A DNA stretch of 42,654 nt. Source: Methanocellaceae archaeon UBA148. Its GTDB lineage: Archaea; Halobacteriota; UBA148. How positions within the stretch are numbered: position 1 is the first letter of the stretch; the number at the start of each line of letters is the position of its first letter. A model generated the notes under the pieces. It did not search any database. It had not been told where the DNA came from and saw nothing but the letters and a program-made list of their open reading frames with translations. Positions 1 to 7,922 of this stretch are shown here, piece by piece. Where the stretch lies: contig DAHG01000008.1 in the NCBI GenBank assembly GCA_002495885.1, forward strand, positions 1 to 42,654, given 5' to 3'. The translations under genes were made by a program, and so were the position numbers.

Positions 1-2
1 CT

Positions 3-209
3 ATAGACTTATGTTATGCACGAAGTTTGATTGATGAAGAATTTAGTATGCTTAGAAACTTCAATAAATTCAGAAATAAAATAGGACATCCTGAGGTGTA
101 TGACTAGTTACCTCCTGATTCAAAAGTTAAGAGCATGTGTAGAGTAGGATTAAAAATTATAAATTCATTGGATAAGAAAATTGTCAATTCATTTAATGAG
201 AATCCATAG
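3..209 (+). pseudogene. HEPN-like protein C-terminal fragment, interrupted by TAG
   Basis: The open frame enters from the left edge and reads on to a TAG at 105-107. It continues in the same frame for about 33 codons to a second TAG at 207-209. The part before the first stop ends RNKIGHPEVYD, which contains an R-x4-H motif (RNKIGH) of the kind that defines HEPN RNase-fold proteins. The part after it (LPPDSKVKSMC..., then an amphipathic helix) reads as the natural continuation of the same domain. This therefore looks like one gene broken by a nonsense change, but the 5' part is outside the window. Family assignment rests on the motif and helical character only. Confidence 0.45.
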
Positions 210-486
210 CATCAATTTATACTATCTTTAAAAAAGGTCTATGAAAATTTAGGTTGAAGTGAAAAGTAACCGTTTAATGTACACAAATTAAGCGAAACTG
301 AGATGTCAAATAAAAAAATCATCCATAGTTCGTTGTTCCAAAGGAGAAGTATATGTAAAATAGATAACAATGACAAATAATCTAATATAGATATATAGTC
401 TGATGATGATATTTGAGGATAGTAATTGAGTAATAAGACCAACGACCAAAATTAAAAGGCTGGAAAGACAAAAAGATAGGTACGAA

Positions 487-1599
487 ATGACAAAGAAGCA
501 AACTGACGATGCTATTATAAATCAAAGTGATGAGCCCACAATAGATGACAAGTTCATCCAGCGGTACAAGGATATATTCTACGCTTACATTGAAAAGGGA
601 GAGGATTATTCTCTATATGAACTTTCAAAGTTGGTCCGAATGTGCATGGACCAGAACGTTGGTCCTGAGAGTCTAGTTGATTTACATTTTTCTATTGTCA
701 GTGAATTCATGGAGGAGAGAGGGGGAAAGATTCCAGACCTAGTGAAAAGACTTGCAACCTATGACCTAATCTACCATGAGCTTATTAAAGGGCTAAGCGA
801 TAAGGTAAAGGAATCGATGAAGGCGCTTCAAAAGAGCGAGCAATACATTCGCTCCTTGATTAACTCAATGGATGATTTGGTTTTCGTCATTGCTATGGAT
901 GGCACGTTTAAGAACTATTACCAATCTTCACATGAACGGGATTTATATGTCCCGCCAAGCGAATTTCTTGGAAAACGTTTCAAAGATGTGCTTCCACCAG
1001 AAGTTTCTCAATCACTGCAATCTGCCATGAAGAAAATTGAAATCTCATGTGAGACCCAGCAATTTAGTTATGTCCTAAAAATAAAAGGCAGGGAGTCATG
1101 GTACGACGCAAAAATCTCACCTATCAGAGACCAATCAGGAGCCGTTACAGAGATTGTGGGGGTAGTTAGAGATATCACCGATCGCAAACATGCGGAAGAG
1201 GAATTACGGGAGAGTGAAAAGCGCTACCGTCTGCTGGCCGAGAACGCTTCAGACGTTATTTGGACCGTGGATTTGGACATGCATCTCACCTATGTCAGTC
1301 CTTCTGTTACCCAACTGTTGGGCTACAGTGTTGAGGAGGCTATAGCCAAAACTATGGAAAAAGTATTTACCACTGCCTCGTATGAGCGTGCCATGAACGC
1401 TCTTGCAGAAGAACTTGAAATAGAAAATAGTGATCAAAAAGACCCGGACAGGTCGCGTACGCTGGAGCTGGATTTGTGTCGCAAGGATGGTTCCATAGTT
1501 ACGGTCGAGGGTAATTTTAGTTTCCTACGTGAACCTGATGGATGTCCTGCTCAAATTTTGGCGATAATTCGGGATATCACCGAGCGCAAACAGGCATAG
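487..1599 (+). CDS. RsbU_N-like / PAS-PAS sensor protein without kinase domain
   Basis: A 370-residue soluble sensor. Residues about 22-105 resemble the RsbU N-terminal (kinase-recruitment) helical domain. Two PAS domains follow at about 115-235 and 240-368, each ending in the usual PAC-type signature (VVRDITDRKHAEEEL and IIRDITERKQA). In signal transducers this last motif normally leads through a helix into a third PAS or a histidine kinase. Here a TAG stops the frame right after ERKQA. Twelve more in-frame codons starting KALKSY look like the ordinary linker helix before a second stop, so the gene appears truncated at its 3' end by a stop change plus deletion. It may still work as a ligand-sensing partner of a separate kinase. 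No ligand can be assigned. There is no transmembrane segment, so it is cytoplasmic. Confidence 0.8.
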   Translation: MTKKQTDDAIINQSDEPTIDDKFIQRYKDIFYAYIEKGEDYSLYELSKLVRMCMDQNVGPESLVDLHFSIVSEFMEERGGKIPDLVKRLATYDLIYHELIKGLSDKVKESMKALQKSEQYIRSLINSMDDLVFVIAMDGTFKNYYQSSHERDLYVPPSEFLGKRFKDVLPPEVSQSLQSAMKKIEISCETQQFSYVLKIKGRESWYDAKISPIRDQSGAVTEIVGVVRDITDRKHAEEELRESEKRYRLLAENASDVIWTVDLDMHLTYVSPSVTQLLGYSVEEAIAKTMEKVFTTASYERAMNALAEELEIENSDQKDPDRSRTLELDLCRKDGSIVTVEGNFSFLREPDGCPAQILAIIRDITERKQA

Positions 1600-1687
1600 A
1601 AAGCACTTAAAAGTTACACAGGTACTTTTGATCTCTAAATAGCATAGCAAATGCGAATGGATGTTTGGAGTTAATCCGATAATTTTT

Positions 1688-2449
1688 CTAAACTAATTTC
1701 TTGACTTCCTCGCTTTTAAGTACTTCTTCTCCGTGGGCATCTTTGATATGGTCAAGGATGCCTATCTTCTCTGCACCGCAGAAAGGACAAATATAAACAC
1801 TTTTATCCGTCCCTTTTCCCGACAGTGAGAACAACTGCTTGTACATGAGAGCAAACCAGAGCAAAAAAGGTAATGCAACCCTTAAGGTCCCTGACAGGAA
1901 AATAACGAATACGGAGTAAAGCTCACCCTTGGACGGGAGCAAGAGATAAACATAAGAGATTTGCAATATCACATGAAATATAAAAAGTATAAGAACGCCA
2001 ATACTCACCCCTTTTAGAAAAATCTTTGACGGAAAATACAAGCGATAAGCCTTATTAAAAATCTTTTGCGTATTGATCCTTGGTAAAGTCTTCTTTTCCA
2101 AAGTTGCCAGCATCAAAGCAACAAAAGGTGGAATGCAACTTCTGATTCCTTGGGAATAGATAAAATCCTGAGAGGGATTTGAAGATATCTCAATTCCAAC
2201 AATTTCAAAATATACGGCTGTTATCTTCAATATCAACGAGAAATAAGCTGAAGCAAATGGTATCCATAGGAGATAAAGAATAGTGGACAAAAAGAGGAAT
2301 TTAATCAGGAAAGAGAGATATTTACCATTGCCACTTTCCTTTGGTTTATGAGGTGCTCGCGGAAACCTGCCTTGCTTAAAACTTTTACAAAATGAGGTGA
2401 CTGATGATATCCTCTGCCGAATTATTTTAAAGAACCTTTGTGAATTCAC
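1688..2449 (-). CDS. archaeosortase-associated membrane protein with C-terminal zinc finger
   Basis: This 253-residue protein has about four hydrophobic segments (roughly residues 45-80, 105-120, 145-170 and 178-205). Its soluble tail holds a C2H2-type metal site, C-x2-C-x9-H-x4-H, at about residues 221-239. Its start overlaps the stop of the upstream archaeosortase gene by four bases (ATGA), so the two are translationally coupled and probably work together. Membrane proteins of similar size are known beside some exosortases, but I cannot place this one in a named family. A role as accessory or assembly partner of the archaeosortase is inferred from the overlap only. The basic N-terminus (about 40 residues) should be cytoplasmic. 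Confidence 0.65.
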   Translation of the reverse strand: MNSQRFFKIIRQRISSVTSFCKSFKQGRFPRAPHKPKESGNGKYLSFLIKFLFLSTILYLLWIPFASAYFSLILKITAVYFEIVGIEISSNPSQDFIYSQGIRSCIPPFVALMLATLEKKTLPRINTQKIFNKAYRLYFPSKIFLKGVSIGVLILFIFHVILQISYVYLLLPSKGELYSVFVIFLSGTLRVALPFLLWFALMYKQLFSLSGKGTDKSVYICPFCGAEKIGILDHIKDAHGEEVLKSEEVKKLV

Positions 2450-2982
2450 TCCTTTTTCACCTCTACTACCATATCTCGCCAGATCAGAAACAGGAGAACA
2501 ACGAAGACTATTAGGAAAACCTGCCAGAGGTAAGCATGAAAGAAATCAAGCAAAGAAGGCATAAAAATACCAACCAACGCAGTGGAGATTAACCGGATCA
2601 ACGTAATTCCGTATAAGATTGGAATACCGATCAGTCCTATTGCTTTTTTCTTTAAATCCGTTGGATATGCAAATATGACCGAACAATAAACAATGATGGA
2701 AAAAATCCCAGTGCACTCGCCAATTATATCAATTGAAGCGCCCTTCATCAGAACAAAAGTTCCATTTGATTGGGCAGGCAGCCCAAATAAGTTCAGTAAA
2801 AAAGCAACCAAGGAAGCAGTAAAAGACCTCTGAGGTATTTGCTCTTCAAAAAAGAAGAAATAAGCGAAGTTTAAGATGAAACAGATAATCAGGAATAATA
2901 AGATCGTTTTTAATATTTCCTTTTTTACCTCTGATTGCCCCCCAAGATACTTGAACTCCCTTTTTTTCTCCATATAAGCCAC
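2446..2982 (-). CDS. archaeosortase / exosortase family transpeptidase
   Basis: This 178-residue polytopic membrane protein shows the three conserved sites of the exosortase/archaeosortase superfamily in order: a Cys in GECTGIF (about residue 89), an Arg in LIRLISTA (about 130) and a His in FFHAYLW (about 148). These are the proposed Cys-Arg-His catalytic set. Such enzymes cut C-terminal tripartite signals (motif, transmembrane helix, basic cluster) on surface proteins and transfer the product, often to a lipid. The protein is short and lacks extra domains. The downstream zinc-finger membrane protein overlaps it by four bases. No substrate with a recognisable C-terminal sorting tag is encoded in this window, so its targets must lie elsewhere in the genome. 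Confidence 0.85.
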   Translation of the reverse strand: MAYMEKKREFKYLGGQSEVKKEILKTILLFLIICFILNFAYFFFFEEQIPQRSFTASLVAFLLNLFGLPAQSNGTFVLMKGASIDIIGECTGIFSIIVYCSVIFAYPTDLKKKAIGLIGIPILYGITLIRLISTALVGIFMPSLLDFFHAYLWQVFLIVFVVLLFLIWRDMVVEVKKE

Positions 2983-3195
2983 CGCATAACCAAATGGGAC
3001 TTAGCCCCTATTCTAAGTTTTCATAATATTCATATCAATTTTCAAAGAGCCCATTTATCGCTCTTAATATTCTAAGTCTCAGCCAACATTTTCTGTCTGC
3101 ACGCATCAAAAGGATGTAAAATCTTACGGCTTCCTTATCTTATCTTATAAACTCGCTCCTCCATAAAAACGAGATTTTCCCGTGATATAATAAAA

Positions 3196-3906
3196 TCACT
3201 GTGAATGGAGTATTTCATATATCTGAGCTGCCTTTTTCTTCCCGATTCCAGGTACCTCTTGCAACTCCTCTTGAGATGCATTTACAATATTCGCAATCGA
3301 GTGGAAATGATCCAAGAGACGCCTAGCCAGAGAGTCTCCGATCAATGGTAATCCAGCCAACAGAAAGCATCTACTATCCTTTACAGGTAGATATATTCTC
3401 TTCCTCTTCCGATACCATCTTGATTCTGGCATTTTAACATTCTTGCCATCCTCCTCCCTTTTCACCACCGTCTTCAAAAAGGCATAAAAAGCCTCATCGT
3501 TCTCCACAACCAATAAAGGGGTGTCATAGACGAATAGTGTCTCAAGCTGAGCACCCATCATGCTCGACCAAAATGCCTGTAATGTCCTCTTGGGATATGC
3601 AGGCGGGATAAAATCCAGATAGTTTTCGAAATCTCCCTGTATCACGAGTATGCGACGTTTAATCTCATGCCCCCAGACCTCATCAATTTTCATGAATCTG
3701 AGAAGCTGCTCCCAAAGCCTGTTCGATCTGACAGAGTTCACGAAGTCTGCAGAAGTTTTCCGTTCGATTACAACGGCACCATCAATGCCAACTATCAAGA
3801 TGTCCCCGATTGGAAGCTGCACTACCTCTAACTCGCATATCTGCTTTACAAAATCAATCACCTTATTGCCTTCCCTATGATCGATGAACACCTTAATTTC
3901 TGACAA
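3196..3906 (-). CDS. XPF/ERCC4-type nuclease with helix-hairpin-helix domain
   Basis: A structure-specific DNA nuclease of 236 residues. The N-terminal half is the ERCC4 nuclease fold: an early acidic site (FIDHRE, residues 7-12), a GD at 33-34 and the catalytic signature ERKTSADF (about 48-55, family form ERKxxxD). The C-terminal 60 residues form tandem helix-hairpin-helix motifs (LPLIGDSLARRLL and VPGIGKKKAAQIY) for DNA binding. Euryarchaeal Hef normally carries an N-terminal superfamily 2 helicase. This protein has none, resembling the helicase-less XPF of Crenarchaeota, which works with PCNA. No obvious C-terminal PCNA box is visible. It would act on flaps, forks and branched DNA during repair. 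It stands alone on the minus strand. Confidence 0.9.
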   Translation of the reverse strand: MSEIKVFIDHREGNKVIDFVKQICELEVVQLPIGDILIVGIDGAVVIERKTSADFVNSVRSNRLWEQLLRFMKIDEVWGHEIKRRILVIQGDFENYLDFIPPAYPKRTLQAFWSSMMGAQLETLFVYDTPLLVVENDEAFYAFLKTVVKREEDGKNVKMPESRWYRKRKRIYLPVKDSRCFLLAGLPLIGDSLARRLLDHFHSIANIVNASQEELQEVPGIGKKKAAQIYEILHSQ

Positions 3907-4545
3907 TTTAGATCCCGTCTATTGTTTTTACTTCTCCCTTTTTACTTCTCCGCACGTACAAGATCCTTTTTAATCCAAATAATTCTACTTAACTTAATAT
4001 CAGATCGCTGGAAATCTGGAGACTCAGTGAGAGATGGAACTCTTTTTAACATAAGAGTTTTCACCCCATCTAACATATAAATGTTAATACCCACACAACA
4101 CGCTTATAGATCAAAGCCTGCAATTTTCCTATCGATATCAATTCTAGACCCATCCATATTTTTCATCTGAAGTGATAGGGTTCGAAAAAATGCTGTAGAA
4201 GGTATCGTCAAACCAAAAGAGGGGATAAAGCATTTTTGAACAGTCAGAAGCCACGACATCGTTCCTCTATGCCTGCTAACTCCCTCACCCCATTTATAAC
4301 GACTAGACCTATTTTGAGGATTTGCCCTTTCATCCGCATTCCATTTATGATTCTTGATAAAATCACTAAATTCAACCCCCGTCTAGTTCTTAACTGTTGA
4401 CAGATGTGATGTAACTAAAATTTATCCTCGGCTCCCATTTTCCTAGGTCATGGTACTTGAAAATGGCTTGCATCGGATGACAACATCAAAGTGATCTTTA
4501 TCCTGACCAAACGCTTATTATGGTTGATAAACGCCATAGTTATGT
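3907..4545. other. intergenic region with one unexplained minus-strand open frame
   Basis: Nothing recognisable lies here. One minus-strand frame is open for 92 codons (4104-4382) directly after a TAG. It contains a coding-looking stretch (EFSDFIKNHKW, then SSRYKWGEG) but no ATG until 4259, which would leave 51 residues. It could be a relic of a lost gene or chance. I see no SRP RNA here despite the neighbouring SRP19 gene. AT-rich stretches near 4075-4085 could be promoter sequence. Confidence 0.3.
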
Positions 4546-4833
4546 ATGAAAAATGAGGGAAAACGGATCATCTGGCCCGCTAACATCGATGGGATCAAGT
4601 CCAAGAGTCAGGGTAGAATTATTTCAAAAAAAGACTCCGTCCAATCGCCAGAATTAGATGAAATTAAAAGGTCTGCCGAAATGTTAGGTCTCAATCCAGA
4701 AATAGAACCTGATAAAGCATATCCAAGATCCTGGTGGGAACTCAGAGGAAGAGTGCTCGTCGACGATAAAGGGTCAAAATCCTCAATCGCGAGGAAGATA
4801 GCGGATAATATTAAAAAATGGAGAGCGGGCTAA
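4546..4833 (+). CDS. srp19: signal recognition particle 19 kDa protein (SRP19)
   Basis: This protein binds the tips of helices 6 and 8 of SRP RNA and prepares the RNA for SRP54 binding in co-translational membrane targeting. Its 95 residues match archaeal SRP19 length. Conserved elements are all present: the N-terminal IIWPANIDG strand, the SQGRIISKK basic segment, LGLNPEIEPDKAYPR and the WWELRGRVLV strand, ending in a basic helix with GSKSSIARKIADNIK. The ATG at 4546 starts just upstream of the first conserved strand, so it is the natural start. It is a single gene in a plus-strand gap; the SRP RNA itself is not seen in the window. Confidence 0.95.
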   Translation: MKNEGKRIIWPANIDGIKSKSQGRIISKKDSVQSPELDEIKRSAEMLGLNPEIEPDKAYPRSWWELRGRVLVDDKGSKSSIARKIADNIKKWRAG

Positions 4834-4837
4834 TAAA

Positions 4838-5002
4838 TTAAAACTCAGATAACTTCTTATTCTTCATTCCCCTTTGTACAACACTTTCACTACGCAGCAA
4901 TCCGATGTTCATAACCACTACGTCGTCGGATGCTACACAGGGGACAACATTGTTATCAATGTAACCCAGCAGTGCGTCTCTCACCGGTATTATGGTCTTC
5001 AC
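4838..5002 (-). CDS. small open frame of unknown function downstream of XRE relic
   Basis: A 54-residue frame starts at a GTG right after the stop of the XRE-like fragment. It reads VKTIIPVRDALLGYIDNN..., with a regular alternation of hydrophobic and polar residues, and ends four bases from the SRP19 stop on the opposite strand. It matches nothing I recognise. It could be the last part of the decayed HTH gene after a stop or frameshift, or a second small gene of the same unit. Support is weak: frame length and plausible composition only. Confidence 0.25.
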   Translation of the reverse strand: MKTIIPVRDALLGYIDNNVVPCVASDDVVVMNIGLLRSESVVQRGMKNKKLSEF

Positions 5003-5005
5003 GGT

Positions 5006-5161
5006 TTATCCATCATGTTCTATGTTGGAGATGCTTGAGCACCAGAGTCCTGTAAGGGCTGCAAGCTCCTTTTGAGTTAATCCAAGAGTTTTTCTGATAT
5101 TTCTGAGACCTTTTCCGTACAGGCTCTCCAGGCTCAGAAAACGATGACAAATGATTTTTGC
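5006..5161 (-). pseudogene. XRE-type helix-turn-helix regulator relic
   Basis: On the minus strand this frame contains RNIRKTLGLTQKELAALTG followed by SSISNIEHDG. This is a textbook XRE/Cro-type helix-turn-helix: LTQKELA is helix 2, and SISNIE is the recognition helix and its end. The frame opens right after a TAG and has no ATG, GTG or TTG start, and it stops soon after the HTH. It is therefore either a decayed regulator or a gene whose start codon is lost. An 11-bp tandem repeat lies just upstream (5211-5276) where an operator for such a regulator would be expected. About 50 codons remain. Confidence 0.5.
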
Positions 5162-5210
5162 CTAGGTCATCACGAATACAAGACACATCTCTTTTAATAA
5201 TACAAACTTT

Positions 5211-5276
5211 TGGTGCAAAAGAGGTGCAAAAGAGGTGCAAAAGAGGTGCAAAAGAGGTGCAAAAGAGGTGCAAAAG
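5211..5276 (+). repeat. 11-bp tandem repeat, six copies of GGTGCAAAAGA-type unit
   Basis: Six head-to-tail copies of the core GGTGCAAAAG are spaced exactly 11 bases apart, near one helical turn, so every copy faces the same side of the DNA. Five are perfect GAGGTGCAAAA units and the first differs at its 5' edge. The array sits upstream of the minus-strand XRE relic and about 160 bases upstream of the plus-strand PHP gene. The regular phasing suggests an iteron-like protein binding site, but slippage expansion of a simple repeat is also possible. It is not a CRISPR: units are too short and there are no spacers. Confidence 0.9.
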
Positions 5277-5432
5277 ATTAAAATCATAGGAAGTTCAACT
5301 ATGGATTGGGATGGGTAGCATGTAAGTCCACATCACCTGCTACACTATCAAAGTGTGACAAATTGGGAAATCTGATTGGCATTGCGCCAGGAATCCCATC
5401 GCCTGCCCATCCCATTTGACTTATGTGATATC

Positions 5433-6086
5433 ATGATAGATTTACATACACATACCCTTTTTAGTGACGGAGAGCTGATACCCAGCGAGTTAGTTCGTAG
5501 AGCAACAGTTCACGGATACACTGCCATCGGACTGACTGATCATGTAGATTTCACGAACATAGAGTTCGTATTAAAAAATTTGAAGCAAGCGAAATATCTC
5601 GAAAAAGAGCTGAATGTTCATGTTCTAGTAGGAGTTGAGCTAACACACATACCTCCAAGTAAGATGGAAAAGCTGGTCAACAAGGCGAAACAACTTGGCG
5701 CAGAATTGGTGGTAGTTCACGGAGAAACGATTGCGGAGCCTGTCCTTCCTGGAACCAATAGTGCGACTGTACGCCTAGAAGACGTGGATATTTTAGCTCA
5801 CCCCGGATTCATCTCAATCGAGGATGCAGAAACAGCCAGTAATAATGGCGTCTATCTGGAGATAACTGCTCGTAATGGACATTCCCTAACCAATGGTCAT
5901 GTTGCAAAGATTGCTAACGAAACGTCTGCAACATTAATAGTTTCCACAGATGCGCATGGTCCAGAAGACCTTGTAACAAAGGAAAGAGCAATCGATGTCG
6001 CTAGGGGCGCTGGCCTAGATAAAAAGGATGCCGATAGAGTCGTCAGCGACAACTCCAGAAAATTATTAGAAAGGATTATAGGTTAA
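5433..6086 (+). CDS. PHP domain metal-dependent phosphoesterase
   Basis: A 217-residue PHP-superfamily protein (histidinol-phosphatase/polymerase type). The metal-binding motifs are in order: HTHT (residues 4-7), a TDH at about 38-40, Glu in GVEL, VVHGE, ILAHPG and STDAHG near the C-terminus. These would hold a di- or trinuclear metal centre that hydrolyses a phosphoester. The start is set at the ATG at 5433, because the family begins MIDLHTHT. The frame is open 19 codons further upstream but that stretch has no family match. The substrate is unknown; archaeal relatives are annotated loosely as histidinol phosphatase. It stands alone between the tandem repeat and tfb. Confidence 0.88.
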   Translation: MIDLHTHTLFSDGELIPSELVRRATVHGYTAIGLTDHVDFTNIEFVLKNLKQAKYLEKELNVHVLVGVELTHIPPSKMEKLVNKAKQLGAELVVVHGETIAEPVLPGTNSATVRLEDVDILAHPGFISIEDAETASNNGVYLEITARNGHSLTNGHVAKIANETSATLIVSTDAHGPEDLVTKERAIDVARGAGLDKKDADRVVSDNSRKLLERIIG

Positions 6087-6100
6087 ATCTATTACGAAAT

Positions 6101-6133
6101 CTTTATATATAAAGATCATCCCCCATATATAAT
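6101..6133 (+). promoter_or_regulatory. tandem TATA promoters of tfb
   Basis: Two archaeal TATA-like elements sit between the PHP gene and tfb. The first (TTTATATATAA at about 6102-6112) is preceded by a purine-rich BRE-like CGAAA. The second (CATATATAATG) is near 6124-6134. Starts 25 bases downstream of either would give leaders of roughly 45 or 20 bases to the tfb ATG at 6179. GAGAGATG just before the ATG may act as a weak ribosome binding site. Which box is used cannot be told from sequence. Confidence 0.55.
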
Positions 6134-6178
6134 GATTCCGAAAAGATTTTTGACGCATATTCACTGAGAGATGATGCT

Positions 6179-7174
6179 ATGTACGTTTTACAAGATGAAA
6201 AAACAGGAGAGGCCAAAGGGTCGAATGAAATAAAAAAAGGACGTAAGGGTCTGGGCGAATACGAGGAAACCAAGACGGAATGCCCAGAATGTAAGGGCAC
6301 TCAACTTGTGCATGATTATGAGAGAGCTGAGCTGATCTGTCAAGAATGCGGTCTCGTCATTGAAGAGGACTTTATAGATATGGGACCTGAATGGCGAGCC
6401 TTCGATTACGATCAACGAATGAAGCGTTCCAGAGTCGGAGCACCGATGACCTACACCATACACGACAAAGGGCTGAGCACGATGATCGACTGGAGAAACA
6501 GAGATTCATATGGTAAGTCGCTATCATCGAGGAGCAGAGCTCAGTTGTATAGACTGAGAAAGTGGCAACGCAGAATAAGAGTGAGCAACGCAACAGAACG
6601 CAACTTAGCTTTTGCATTATCAGAATTGGATAGGCTCGCATCAGCCTTGGGACTTTCCAGAGATGTTCGAGAGGCTGCTGCAGTTGTTTATAGGAGGGCA
6701 GTAGACCAAAATCTGATCAGAGGTCGCAGCATTGAGGGAGTTTCAGCAGCCTCATTATATGCAGCCTGTAGACAATGTAGCGTGCCCAGAACATTGGACG
6801 AAATATCAGAGTTCTCACGAGTTGGAAGAAAAGAGATCGGGCGCACTTACAGATTTATATCAAGGGAGCTTGGACTTACACTCATGCCAACCTCACCCAT
6901 AGATTATGTTCCGAGATTTGCATCAGGTCTAAATCTGAAGGGAGAGGTACAATCCAAGGCAGTCGAGATCCTACGACAGGCAGGAGAGAAAGAGCTGACC
7001 TCTGGAAGAGGACCGACCGGTGTTGCAGCAGCAGCGATCTATATCGCATCCCTTCTTAGCGGAGAGAGAAGGACGCAAAGAGAGGTAGCAGATGTAGCAG
7101 GCGTTACTGAAGTCACGATAAGAAACAGATACAAGGAGTTAGCAGAGGAGCTTGGCATTGAGATCATCCTATGA
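6179..7174 (+). CDS. tfb: transcription initiation factor TFB (TFIIB homologue)
   Basis: A general archaeal transcription factor that joins TBP at the promoter and recruits RNA polymerase. The 331-residue protein has the N-terminal zinc ribbon (CPECKG... CQECG, residues about 39-60) and the B-reader/linker region (about 68-100). Two cyclin repeats follow, about 125-210 and 220-310, the second containing GRGPTGVAAAAIYIA. The C-terminus carries the helix-turn-helix (TQREVADVAGVTEVTIRNRY) that reads the BRE. About 35 charged residues precede the ribbon, slightly longer than in some homologues. Its stop overlaps the stop of the convergent membrane-protein gene by six bases, so the two transcripts overlap. 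Confidence 0.97.
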   Translation: MYVLQDEKTGEAKGSNEIKKGRKGLGEYEETKTECPECKGTQLVHDYERAELICQECGLVIEEDFIDMGPEWRAFDYDQRMKRSRVGAPMTYTIHDKGLSTMIDWRNRDSYGKSLSSRSRAQLYRLRKWQRRIRVSNATERNLAFALSELDRLASALGLSRDVREAAAVVYRRAVDQNLIRGRSIEGVSAASLYAACRQCSVPRTLDEISEFSRVGRKEIGRTYRFISRELGLTLMPTSPIDYVPRFASGLNLKGEVQSKAVEILRQAGEKELTSGRGPTGVAAAAIYIASLLSGERRTQREVADVAGVTEVTIRNRYKELAEELGIEIIL

Positions 7175-7828
7175 GTTTGGGATGAAAAGGTACGCGCCAT
7201 AAATAGGAGTTGCGACAAGGAAACACCCTAAAAACGAGCCTATCACTACTGCTAGCCATACATACCACGGTTTCATACCAATGATCCTTCCGATAATGGA
7301 CCCCATCACAGCATTGGTTCCATTGAAGGGGACCGCTATGAAAAGTGCGATACCTAAAAAAGCCAATCGACTGATAAAAGAATATTTATTCAAATACTCG
7401 TGTCCTTTTTCCTCTGCCTCCAAGATCAACTTACCCAGAAAAGGAATTTTTAGGGCCATATCAAAGTTCCATACCATAAACAGGCTGGTAATCAAATCTA
7501 CGAATACGACCGCAACTATGACTTCCCATAGGCTTAAGCCTAATCTCAAACCGAAGGGTATCGCCCATAGCCTACCCAATAGAGAGGTAGGTGGAAAGAA
7601 ATAGCTTAGAATTACGCCACCGAATTCAAAATAATCTGTCCAGATAATCAACAGGACAACAATGCCTGCTATACCAAATGGAGCGAAGAACTTAGTGAGA
7701 GTTAACCAAGTATCCTTTTTATCTGACTTCTCGACAAAATACTCTTTCCATTTAAACAGGTGTATCAGGTCCATATACAAAGTCCACGGGTTTTGATTTG
7801 TATATATTATCTTACCACACCATACCAT
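7169..7828 (-). CDS. COG2426 / Sm_multidrug_ex family membrane protein
   Basis: This integral membrane protein of 219 residues has four to five hydrophobic segments (about 43-65, 75-90, 102-123, 155-180 and 190-215). The signature loop ALFIAVPFNGTNAVMG, followed by GRIIGMKPWYVWLAVVIGS, matches the small multidrug export protein family (PF06695), many of which are in archaea. The family name comes from early annotation; real substrates are not established. The first 20 residues are not membrane-like, and the true start could be a later Met (MDLIHLFKWKE). It converges on tfb with a six-base overlap and has no co-directional neighbour. Confidence 0.75.
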   Translation of the reverse strand: MVWCGKIIYTNQNPWTLYMDLIHLFKWKEYFVEKSDKKDTWLTLTKFFAPFGIAGIVVLLIIWTDYFEFGGVILSYFFPPTSLLGRLWAIPFGLRLGLSLWEVIVAVVFVDLITSLFMVWNFDMALKIPFLGKLILEAEEKGHEYLNKYSFISRLAFLGIALFIAVPFNGTNAVMGSIIGRIIGMKPWYVWLAVVIGSFLGCFLVATPIYGAYLFIPNS

Positions 7829-7922
7829 ATTAATTAGACCTATGAGTTAAGCAATGTTTTATCTCCATTGGATAATTGTGAGGAAAGATTTTTCTACAGA
7901 GCAATATCAGTGTAAATAGCAC

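Noticed and set aside
3907..4545. SRP RNA gene beside SRP19
   Set aside because: No GC-rich, long-stem sequence with the SRP apical motifs could be found on either strand.
5013..5273. Minus-strand open frame across the tandem repeat (MHLFCTSFAPLLHLF...)
   Set aside because: The protein is just translation of the 11-bp repeat and a different frame of the XRE relic.
5211..5276. CRISPR array
   Set aside because: Repeat is 11 bases with no spacers; there are no cas genes in the window.
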